Assembly (NCBI GenBank): GCA_043820105.1
Contig: JBDREC010000085.1
Coordinates: 1-17,983, forward strand
DNA from: JBDREC01 sp043820105 [NCBI: Pseudomonadota bacterium]
GTDB lineage: Bacteria; Bdellovibrionota_F; JAHFAK01
DNA: 17,983 nt
Direction: 5' to 3'
Shown: positions 1 to 6,136 of the stretch, one piece after another
Numbering within the stretch: the stretch's first letter is position 1
Layout: each line of letters starts with the position of its first letter
The notes under the pieces: generated by a model
What the model was told of the DNA's origin: nothing
Database searches by the model: none
Seen by the model: only the letters and a program-made list of their open reading frames with translations
Position numbers and translations under genes: made by a program

Positions 1-31
1 GAGAGGTGCATAAAGCCTCTCCCTTTGTTTT
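1..31 (+). terminator. Possible intrinsic terminator of an upstream gene
   Basis: GAGAGG (1-6) pairs perfectly with CCTCTC (16-21) around a 9-nt loop, and a T-rich tail follows (24-31). This is the shape of a rho-independent terminator for a gene lying left of the window. The stem is only 6 bp as seen and may continue beyond the window edge. Confidence 0.35.
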
Positions 32-116
32 AAATTAAAAATATCGCTTCCTCCAATGCCTTAAAAAACCTTTACTACTGTCCACTTCCCTTATCGTTTA
101 GTTTAAGTTGTAAATA

Positions 117-137
117 ATTTTATTGGTTCAATAAAAT
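117..137. repeat. Perfect 9-bp AT-rich inverted repeat
   Basis: ATTTTATTG (117-125) and CAATAAAAT (129-137) are exact reverse complements separated by GTT. The palindrome lies in the gene-free stretch 32-167, which has stops in all frames and no other recognisable gene. It could be an operator or a weak hairpin. AT-rich DNA produces such palindromes by chance, so no function is assigned. Confidence 0.3.
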
Positions 138-160
138 GTAAGATCTATTGTTCAAGATAA

Positions 161-180
161 TGTGTAAGGGGACAGGCAAT
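161..180 (+). repeat. REP-like sequence at the broken end of a gene
   Basis: The segment around 165-178 (TAAGGGGACAGGCA) resembles the GGGGACAGGC sequences often found beside IS200-like/REP-associated Y1 transposases. A partly similar inverted stretch (TGTCCACTTCCCTTA) lies at 79-93. No transposase gene is present here, so at most this is a solo REP-like end or a scar. The family link is from memory and unverified. Confidence 0.25.
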
Positions 181-569
181 CTTCGTCATCGGACTCAGAA
201 TATAGGCAGGGTGGAGAAATTGGCTTTGATTGGTTTTTTAAAAGGAAAAATAGTATGACAGCTTCGTATTCCTTAACGTATGATAAAAGTGGGAATGCAG
301 ATGATATTGGACAAATAGGTGATTTTGGAGGTGATTATGAATCACAGAAGATTGAATCAGAATTTAACTTTTTAAGAAACAAACTGACAATATTATATTC
401 ACATAGATTTAATAATAGTTTTTCTCTTTATTCAATTTATATAAAATATAGTGTAATATATGCTTTGAATTTAAATCTAAAATATATATTTAGAATGAAC
501 CGGTCAAATATTGACACAGATGATTACTATGATCATATCTTTCTTTTGGGAATGGAATATGACTTTTAA
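168..569 (+). pseudogene. 3' remnant of an outer-membrane beta-barrel protein gene
   Basis: The frame is open from 168 to the TAA at 567-569. The first ATG, at 255, falls inside what looks like a beta-hairpin: the residues encoded before it (GGEIGFDWFF) already alternate hydrophobic and polar like the strands that follow. No signal peptide and no convincing start precede it. The rest alternates strand-like segments with short polar turns and ends in an aromatic (EYDF), typical of the last strand of an outer-membrane barrel that BamA recognises. I read it as the C-terminal end of a larger porin-like gene whose 5' part has been lost. The barrel-like sequence begins almost exactly where the REP-like sequence at 165-178 ends. 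If translated from 255 it would give a 104-residue protein with no export signal. The barrel family is not recognisable. Confidence 0.5.
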
Positions 570-571
570 AA

Positions 572-597
572 AAAAACAAGCTTCTGTATATGTTTTT
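572..597. terminator. Weak hairpin between convergent genes
   Basis: AAAAACA (572-578) and TGTTTTT (591-597) are exact inverted repeats with a 12-nt loop. They sit in the 43-nt gap between the barrel remnant on the plus strand and the M28 gene on the minus strand. An A/T-flanked hairpin here could act in both directions, but the stem is nearly all A:T. Confidence 0.2.
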
Positions 598-612
598 GTT
601 TATATAGAAAAA

Positions 613-1575
613 TCAGGGTTTAATTTCATCTTCTATAATACTAACAATTAAGTGAGATATTTCCCACAGGCTTTTAACGCTGATTTTGTCAATGGTATCT
701 GCCATTGTATGCCAGTATTCATAATCAAAATCTATTAAATCAATACAGGGGAAGCCCTTTTTAAGCATTGGAACATGGTCATCAATCACAGAGTGTTTTG
801 TATAATTAAAAAAAGCTTTAAGCTTTAAAGCCCTGGCTTTGTTAAAAACATAATCATTGTATTTTTTTGCATACATTTCAGAAAACTGTTCTCTATAAAT
901 ATTTAGATTTTCTTCTCCTACCATATCAATTAAAATTCCGAATTCATAATCTTTAAAATCAAAAGTTTCTGCAAAATAAGTGCTTCCTAAAACCCAGTTT
1001 TCGCCATCTTTTCCCATGTCTTCGCCATCAAAAAAAACAAAGGCAATTTTTCTGTTAAATTTAATTTTATCAATGTTTTTTATAAGTGACATTAATAAAG
1101 CTGTTCCAGACAAGCCATCATTAGCTCCAATTATGGGTTTCTTATGGTTTTTTGGGTCAGGATCATTGTCAGCCCAGGGTCTTGAATCCCAGTGTGTGCA
1201 AAATATCAAACCTTTTTTGTTTGTTTTTATTTTAGGTTCAAAAACTGATATTAAATTGAAAAATGAAAAAGCTTTATTATAAACAGTTTGATCAAATTTT
1301 TGGATATAACTTTTTTTATTATATTTTTGCAGTTCTTTTAATAAGTAGTTTTTAAATTCAATTTGTCCTTTTGATCCCGGATATCGGACACCAATTTTTG
1401 CCATTTCTTTTATGTATTTGTAGGCATCTCCCGCGCAGTTGGTTTTAGCTTGAAGCTTGAAGCTTGTAGCTTGTAGCTGGTAGCTGGTAGCTTGTAGGAA
1501 TATTAAAACACATACAAGCATTAACTTTTCAAGACATATCTTTGTGCTTATATTCCCTTGTTCCCTTGTTCTCAT
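613..1575 (-). CDS. M28-family peptidase / glutaminyl-peptide cyclotransferase-like enzyme
   Basis: Predicted exported zinc enzyme of the M28/glutaminyl cyclase fold. Such enzymes cyclise N-terminal Gln to pyroglutamate or act as aminopeptidases. Numbered from the upstream ATG (320 residues), the visible metal and active-site motifs are THWDS (H128, D130), GANDG (D153), FDGED (E185, D186), LIDMVG (D217), DDHVP (H267) and YWHTMAD (W288, H289). The WHTM segment and the ED pair match glutaminyl cyclases better than ordinary M28 aminopeptidases. A hydrophobic segment at 19-28 suggests a signal peptide, but its C-terminal part (about 27-43) is encoded by a 7-bp tandem repeat, giving a heptad-like LQATSYQ/LQATSFK pattern. 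The ATG at 1575 is itself formed by an octamer repeat. An in-frame ATG at codon 19 (1521) would give a cleaner signal peptide, though neither start has a strong Shine-Dalgarno. The gene stands alone on the minus strand, divergent from the transglycosylase gene. Family confidence is high; start and substrate are uncertain. Confidence 0.85.
   Translation of the reverse strand: MRTREQGNISTKICLEKLMLVCVLIFLQATSYQLQATSFKLQAKTNCAGDAYKYIKEMAKIGVRYPGSKGQIEFKNYLLKELQKYNKKSYIQKFDQTVYNKAFSFFNLISVFEPKIKTNKKGLIFCTHWDSRPWADNDPDPKNHKKPIIGANDGLSGTALLMSLIKNIDKIKFNRKIAFVFFDGEDMGKDGENWVLGSTYFAETFDFKDYEFGILIDMVGEENLNIYREQFSEMYAKKYNDYVFNKARALKLKAFFNYTKHSVIDDHVPMLKKGFPCIDLIDFDYEYWHTMADTIDKISVKSLWEISHLIVSIIEDEIKP
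1447..1495. repeat. Seven-unit heptanucleotide tandem repeat inside the M28 gene
   Basis: On the plus strand there are seven uninterrupted 7-bp units: AGCTTGA twice, AGCTTGT twice, AGCTGGT twice, AGCTTGT once. They lie in the 5' coding part of the M28 gene. Because 7 is not a multiple of 3, three units encode one 7-residue repeat, and gain or loss of one unit would shift the reading frame. Confidence 0.9.
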
Positions 1576-1589
1576 GCTCTCTTGTTCCT
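1550..1589 (-). repeat. 40-bp octamer-built dispersed element, copy 1
   Basis: Read on the minus strand, this is five 8-mers in a row: AGGAACAA, GAGAGCAT, GAGAACAA, GGGAACAA, GGGAATAT. The same five-unit order, with substitutions, occurs at 9321-9360. It overlaps the upstream start codon of the M28 gene (1573-1575), so the first residues of the longer version of that protein are repeat-derived. Confidence 0.7.
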
Positions 1590-1617
1590 GCCATTATGCT
1601 GAATTTAACTCTAAATT

Positions 1618-1646
1618 AAACTATTGTTTTATACCTTTTTTGTCAA
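1618..1646 (-). promoter_or_regulatory. Candidate sigma70-type promoter for the M28 gene
   Basis: On the minus strand TTGACA (1646-1641) is followed after 17 nt by TAGTTT (1623-1618), which keeps the first, second and last bases of a -10 box. It lies 43 nt upstream of the longer start of the M28 gene. The -35 box overlaps the one proposed for the divergent gene. Confidence 0.4.
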
Positions 1647-1668
1647 TTAGACATTGTTTTTTTATGCT
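1640..1668 (+). promoter_or_regulatory. Candidate sigma70-type promoter for the lytic transglycosylase gene
   Basis: TTGTCA (1640-1645), a 17-nt spacer and TATGCT (1663-1668) form a moderate match to a housekeeping promoter. It sits 46 nt upstream of the ATG at 1715. It shares its -35 sequence with the divergent candidate promoter on the other strand. Confidence 0.3.
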
Positions 1669-1714
1669 CTCTTCGTTATAAGCATCTTTTATATATAGTT
1701 TGAGTTTTTATTCT

Positions 1715-3892
1715 ATGAAAAAATATTTTATGCTTTTAATAATATTTTGTTTATGCTTTTTATTTTCTTGTTCTTCAAAAAGAAAGCTGTCTTCAGATGA
1801 TATTTTTAAAACCTATTGGGAAGACAGGGGATATTTTGATGTAAATCCACCTATTGAAAGCACTGAGGAAATTATAAAGCACAATGAACTTAGAAAACTT
1901 GTTGAAATTATCAAGCCTCTTTCAGAATCTTTAGATCCAAATGAACAATTTATCTATGCTCTTATTCTTAAAAAAATTGGTGCTAAAGATGTTGAATATA
2001 TTGATATATTCAAAAAGATTAAAGCTGAAGATGTGTTATTTCTTGATTTGATTTATCATTATTTGGGTGTATATCATTTAGAGAAAAAAGAATATAATCT
2101 CGCTTATAGCTTTTTTTCCTTATTATTAGAAAAATGCAAAAATTCTTCTTTATTCTACGAAACAAGTTTTACAATAGCTGATATATTCTTAAAACTTGAA
2201 CAAATAGATGCAGCAATAAAAATTTTAGAAGATTTGTTAATTCTTGAAGATGGAATGAGTGAAACAAAAAGTCGTGAAATTCAGATAAAAGTTTTTTCAA
2301 AATTATTACATATTTATAAGAAAAATCCAAAGGAAAATTCAGACTTAATTATTGCTATTTATACAAATATTTTCAGACAAGATCCTGCCTGTTTTGTATC
2401 TAAAATTAAACTGGAAAACTATGACAATTTACCCAAGGATATAATTGAGTTTTTAAAAGAGGATGAAAAAATCGCAGATATTTATTTTGAAAACAGGGAA
2501 TATCAAAATGCCATTTCATATTACGAAAGGGCTGAGAAAAAAATATCTAAAAAAGACTGTGCTATTAAAAGAGAGCTTATAAAGAAAATTGTAAAGTCTT
2601 ATAAAATGTTATTTGATATTAATAAGCAGCTTGAATGGATTGGCAAAATAAATAAAACCTGTCCTGATATACAGTCATATGAATGGGAAGCTCTTATTTA
2701 CTTAAAACAAAAAGCTGACCTTAAGGCAATTGAGGTTTTAAAAAAGGCATATAATGAATTTCCAGAAATGCCTTTAACAAGTGAGTTATTATACTTAATT
2801 GGCAGAACTTATTTAATTATGGGAAAATGGGAAGACGCAGCTTTTTATTTTAATAAAGTCATAAGTGAATTTGGAATGAGTAGCTTCTATGAAATATCAC
2901 GATATAGGTTGGGGCTAATTGAGCTAATTAAAAGACGATTTGATTATGCGCTATACCACTTTAAGATGCTTTTTGACTCTAAAGATATTTACACTAATTT
3001 TGGTTCAAAATATTGGGCGAGCATTTCATTATTACACTTAAGCAGAGGCTATGAAGCGTATTTTTTAATTGATGAAATTATTAAGAAAGATCCTTTTAAT
3101 TACTACTCACTTCTATGTAATAAGTATGGCTTGGCAAGCTATGATTTGAATCTGAAAGACGGCTTTAAAACAAATAAGTTTATCAGAGATTTTTCTAAAT
3201 TAAAACCAGAAGATAGGTTTTATTTAAAAAGAGGCAAATATTTTCTAAATTCAGGTTTTTTTACAGAAGCACAAAAAGAATTTCGAGAATTGTCCTTTAG
3301 ATATACAAGAAATTTATCCTTTACTGAATATTTCGCGCTTTTAGCATATAATGCCAGGGATTATAATTATGCTTTTAGGATAATTGATCCATGGAATTGG
3401 TCGGAATTTTGGACTTATTTACAGTTTCCAAGGGCTTATTGGCAAGATGTTTATTTATCTTCTAGGAAATATAATATTGATTCATTTCTTGTGCTTTCAA
3501 TAATGAGACAAGAAAGTACGTTTAAAAAGGAGTCATACTCACAGGCAGCTGCAATTGGTTTGATGCAGTTGACTTCTCCAACAGCTCTGAAGATGGCTGA
3601 CAAGAAACTATCTCTTGATGAACTTCAAGATACTGAGAATAATATAAAATTTGCTTCAAAGTATTTATCCAAATTATCAAATGATTTTAAATCGAACTTG
3701 AATTATATCATTCCAGCATATAATGCTGGTGAAGATCTTGTTTTTCATTGGAAAAAGGGTTTATCTTTTGTTGATAATGACCTGTTTGTCGAGCTAATTC
3801 CCTATGGTGAAACAAGACAATACACAAGAAAAGTTTTATCAAATTATTATACTTATAAAAACTTATATAAAGATTTTTATACAAATAAATAA
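1715..3892 (+). CDS. Soluble lytic murein transglycosylase-like lipoprotein (GH23)
   Basis: Cleaves the MurNAc-GlcNAc bond of peptidoglycan to give 1,6-anhydroMurNAc ends, acting in the periplasm. I prefer the ATG at 1715 (725 residues) over the in-frame TTG at 1700, because it yields a compact lipoprotein signal (MKKYF, hydrophobic core, LFSC with the lipid-bearing Cys at residue 19). Residues about 40-575 are an all-helical, TPR-like solenoid as in Slt70. The C-terminal catalytic domain (about 585-715) carries the hallmark motifs: RQES with catalytic Glu600, AAIGLMQL just after it, AYNAG near 667-671, and a PYGETRQYTRKV segment near the end. At 725 residues it is somewhat longer than Slt70 (about 645). 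It is lipid-anchored, unlike classical soluble Slt70. It has its own putative promoter and is separated by about 100 nt from the next gene. The solenoid probably docks on other envelope proteins, which is inference. Confidence 0.92.
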   Translation: MKKYFMLLIIFCLCFLFSCSSKRKLSSDDIFKTYWEDRGYFDVNPPIESTEEIIKHNELRKLVEIIKPLSESLDPNEQFIYALILKKIGAKDVEYIDIFKKIKAEDVLFLDLIYHYLGVYHLEKKEYNLAYSFFSLLLEKCKNSSLFYETSFTIADIFLKLEQIDAAIKILEDLLILEDGMSETKSREIQIKVFSKLLHIYKKNPKENSDLIIAIYTNIFRQDPACFVSKIKLENYDNLPKDIIEFLKEDEKIADIYFENREYQNAISYYERAEKKISKKDCAIKRELIKKIVKSYKMLFDINKQLEWIGKINKTCPDIQSYEWEALIYLKQKADLKAIEVLKKAYNEFPEMPLTSELLYLIGRTYLIMGKWEDAAFYFNKVISEFGMSSFYEISRYRLGLIELIKRRFDYALYHFKMLFDSKDIYTNFGSKYWASISLLHLSRGYEAYFLIDEIIKKDPFNYYSLLCNKYGLASYDLNLKDGFKTNKFIRDFSKLKPEDRFYLKRGKYFLNSGFFTEAQKEFRELSFRYTRNLSFTEYFALLAYNARDYNYAFRIIDPWNWSEFWTYLQFPRAYWQDVYLSSRKYNIDSFLVLSIMRQESTFKKESYSQAAAIGLMQLTSPTALKMADKKLSLDELQDTENNIKFASKYLSKLSNDFKSNLNYIIPAYNAGEDLVFHWKKGLSFVDNDLFVELIPYGETRQYTRKVLSNYYTYKNLYKDFYTNK

Positions 3893-3915
3893 GATTTGTA
3901 GTTTTTTGTTTTAGC

Positions 3916-3944
3916 TTGACGATATTAATTTGTTAACATAAAAT
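3916..3944 (+). promoter_or_regulatory. Strong candidate sigma70 promoter upstream of the response regulator
   Basis: TTGACG (3916-3921), a 17-nt spacer, then TAAAAT (3939-3944): each box is 5 of 6 to consensus with ideal spacing. Transcription would start near 3951, about 44 nt before the ATG at 3995. An AGGACAGG Shine-Dalgarno-like stretch precedes that ATG. The promoter could drive the following plus-strand run through at least 6086. Confidence 0.55.
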
Positions 3945-3994
3945 TTTCAGTTATATTTTTAACTCTTTCTTCTAATATTTAGGACAGGTTATAT

Positions 3995-4363
3995 ATGAAA
4001 AGAAAAATATTAATTGTGGAGGATGACAAAGATACTGCTAGGCTTTTAGACGTTATTGTAAAGTCTGCTGGATTTGAGTCTAAGATCGTGAATGACGGAG
4101 AAGAAGCCCTGGACATAATTGAGGAATATCACCCTGATTTGGTTTTACTTGATTTGATGATGCCAAAGGTTCATGGTTTTGCAGTATGCAAACAAATTAG
4201 AGACAATAGAAATTATGATGATATAAAAATTTTAATTGTGTCAGCCAAAAGCTTTACCGCTGATATGAAAAAAGCAGAAGAACTAGGGGCAAATGGCTAT
4301 TTGACAAAGCCATTTAGAAAAGCGGAATTGATTGATGAAATGAATAAACTTCTTGGAGCTTAA
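3995..4363 (+). CDS. Stand-alone receiver-domain response regulator (CheY-like)
   Basis: A 122-residue protein that is only a receiver domain with no output domain. The acidic pocket is D10/D11, the phospho-accepting aspartate is D53 (in LVLLDLMMP), the switch residue is S83 (IVSAKS), the conserved aromatic is Y102 and the conserved lysine K105 (LTKPF). Phosphorylation by a histidine kinase, not encoded here, should change its surface and hence its binding to a partner. The stop codon is 5 nt from the start of the following metallo-beta-lactamase-fold gene, whose GGAG Shine-Dalgarno lies inside this reading frame, so the two are very likely co-translated. That makes the hydrolase a candidate target. 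A chemotaxis role is possible given the FliG fusion elsewhere in the window, but nothing here shows it. Confidence 0.93.
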   Translation: MKRKILIVEDDKDTARLLDVIVKSAGFESKIVNDGEEALDIIEEYHPDLVLLDLMMPKVHGFAVCKQIRDNRNYDDIKILIVSAKSFTADMKKAEELGANGYLTKPFRKAELIDEMNKLLGA

Positions 4364-4368
4364 ATCTA

Positions 4369-5256
4369 ATGTTTACAAAAGTATGGGGAAGCAGGGGATC
4401 TATACCAACCCCTGGTGAAAGAACCAAAAAATACGGTGGTAATACTTCATGTGTTGAATGCAGGATTGGAGATAAAATTTTTGTTTTTGATGCAGGCAGT
4501 GGGCTTCGTGAGCTTGGGCTCTCTTTAATGGAAGAGTTTAAAGGCAAACCTATTACCCTGCATTTGTTTATTAGTCACACACACTGGGATCATATTCAGG
4601 GGTTTCCTTTTTTTATTCCCTTTTATGTTCCTAATAATAATATTACTATTTATGGTGGCGCTGGGTTTGATAAAAATCTTGAGCATTTGCTAACAAACCA
4701 AATGGACTCAAATTATTTTCCAGTTGGTCTTGGAGAGCTTTCTTCTAATATTAAATTTGTAAATCTAGTTGGTTTGCCAGTGTATATTGATGATGCAAAG
4801 CTTACAACTCATTATCTTAATCACCCTGGTTTAACCCTTGGATTTAGGATTGATTACCAAGGTAAAACAGTTGTTTATGCATTAGATAATGAACCTTATT
4901 CAGATATGTTCAAGCTTAAAAATTCTGACTATACTCAAGAAGATCTCGAGTTTTCAGACTCCTTAGAAGAAAAATATATAGAATTTATTCATGGCGCTGA
5001 TATTTTATACGCTGATGCTCAATATACCAAGGAAGAATATAAAAAATTCATTGGATATGGACACTCCTTTTTAGATTATACCGTTGGAACAGCTATAAAA
5101 GCTAATGTAAAAAAGCTTATTTTCTTTCATCACGATCCAATGCATACTGATGAGATTATTGATAAATACTTTGATGAATGGCAAAATAAATTAAAGGAAG
5201 AAGGATCTAATTTAATATTAGAATGCGCCAGGGAGGGGCAAATAATAGAAATTTAA
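4369..5256 (+). CDS. Metallo-beta-lactamase-fold metal-dependent hydrolase
   Basis: A 295-residue cytoplasmic protein without a signal peptide. The diagnostic HxHxDH motif is SHTHWDH (H70, H72, D74, H75). Further likely metal ligands are the His in NHPG (H152), the Asp in ALDNEP (D173), and the histidines in FFHHDP near residue 254. The opening segment (KVWGSRGSIPTPG, then YGGNTSCVE) is typical of the PhnP/RNase Z-like branch (COG1235-type), which includes phosphodiesterases acting on phosphate esters or cyclic nucleotides. Substrate is not determinable from sequence. It follows a receiver-only response regulator by 5 nt and overlaps nothing downstream if Lgt starts at 5262. Members of this branch are often associated with receiver or cyclic-nucleotide-binding domains, so regulated phosphodiester cleavage is plausible. 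Family assignment is firm; the function is inferred. Confidence 0.88.
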   Translation: MFTKVWGSRGSIPTPGERTKKYGGNTSCVECRIGDKIFVFDAGSGLRELGLSLMEEFKGKPITLHLFISHTHWDHIQGFPFFIPFYVPNNNITIYGGAGFDKNLEHLLTNQMDSNYFPVGLGELSSNIKFVNLVGLPVYIDDAKLTTHYLNHPGLTLGFRIDYQGKTVVYALDNEPYSDMFKLKNSDYTQEDLEFSDSLEEKYIEFIHGADILYADAQYTKEEYKKFIGYGHSFLDYTVGTAIKANVKKLIFFHHDPMHTDEIIDKYFDEWQNKLKEEGSNLILECAREGQIIEI

Positions 5257-5261
5257 TTATT

Positions 5262-6086
5262 ATGTTTCCAAATTTATTTTTTAAACCTACAATATCCATC
5301 TTCACCCTAAAATTATCCTCCTATTTTTTATTCATGTTTACTGGCATATTTTTAGCAGCTGTTTTGCTGCTTTACTTAACTAGAAAAGAAAAAGAAATAG
5401 ATAGAGCAAGGCTATTTGATTTTATGCTTACTGTGATTTTTTGCGGACTTTTAGGAGCTAAGCTTTTTCATGTTTTAATTGAAAAGCCTGCTTTTTTCTT
5501 CAAAAATCCAATGAATATTTTTCGGTATTGGAACTTGGGATTCGTTTATTACGGTGGACTTATAGGCGGATTAGTTGGTGGAGTTTTATACAGCAAATTT
5601 GCAAAGATTTCTTTTTTTAAATTTGCTGATATTGTTTCGCCATTTCTATCTTTTGGTTTAGCAATTGGGAGAATGGGTTGTTTGTCTGCAGGATGCTGCT
5701 ATGGAAAACCCACTGATTTTTTTTGGGGAATAACTTTTTCTAAGACAAAAATAGTTGATAATGTTATTCCACAGGTGCTGGCCAGACATCCTGAATACAT
5801 AGGAGTAATGGTTCATCCAACACAGATTATTTCTGTGTTATGCAATTTTATGATTTTTATTATTTTAATTTTTATTGCAAAGAATAAAAGATTTGACGGT
5901 CAAATAGTTTTTCTTCTCTGTATTTTATATTCTGCTTTTAGATTCTTTTTAGAGTTTTTAAGAGGTGATGAAGGAAGAGGAATGTATTTTAATAATTTTA
6001 TTTCCACTTCTCAGATTATCGCAGTATTAATTTTTATTTTTTCTATTGTTTTGTATTTAAAAAGAAGGAATAAAGAAAATAAATAA
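5262..6086 (+). CDS. lgt: Prolipoprotein diacylglyceryl transferase, GCCYG-type Lgt
   Basis: Integral inner-membrane enzyme that transfers a diacylglyceryl group from phosphatidylglycerol to the lipobox cysteine of prolipoproteins. I chose the ATG at 5262 (274 residues), since FFKPTISIFTLKLSSYF aligns with the usual Lgt N-terminus. An upstream in-frame ATG at 5223 would overlap the hydrolase gene. About seven hydrophobic segments are present. Lgt features include YYGGLIGG (96-103), the signature GRMGCLSAGCCYG (136-148, with R137), HPTQ (185-188) and the R227/E231 pair in FRFFLEF. It belongs to the variant in which the usual signature Asn and Glu are replaced (GR-x-G-C then AGCCYG) and the His before GGLIG is Tyr. 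That subfamily is widespread and annotated as Lgt. It would serve the lipoproteins encoded at 1715-3892 and 16983-17948. Confidence 0.85.
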   Translation: MFPNLFFKPTISIFTLKLSSYFLFMFTGIFLAAVLLLYLTRKEKEIDRARLFDFMLTVIFCGLLGAKLFHVLIEKPAFFFKNPMNIFRYWNLGFVYYGGLIGGLVGGVLYSKFAKISFFKFADIVSPFLSFGLAIGRMGCLSAGCCYGKPTDFFWGITFSKTKIVDNVIPQVLARHPEYIGVMVHPTQIISVLCNFMIFIILIFIAKNKRFDGQIVFLLCILYSAFRFFLEFLRGDEGRGMYFNNFISTSQIIAVLIFIFSIVLYLKRRNKENK

Positions 6087-6136
6087 TGAGATAAAAATAA
6101 CAACTAAAGTATATATTTTGAATTTGGGGGTTTGGT

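Noticed and set aside
1447-1589. CRISPR array
   Set aside because: The repeats are contiguous 7- and 8-bp units with no unique spacers.
1700-1714. TTG start for the transglycosylase
   Set aside because: The ATG at 1715 gives a compact lipoprotein signal peptide and needs no rare start.
5223-5261. Longer N-terminus for Lgt
   Set aside because: It would overlap the hydrolase gene by 34 nt and add polar residues not typical of Lgt. The GGGAGGGG nearby is downstream of the ATG at 5223 and too far from 5262.
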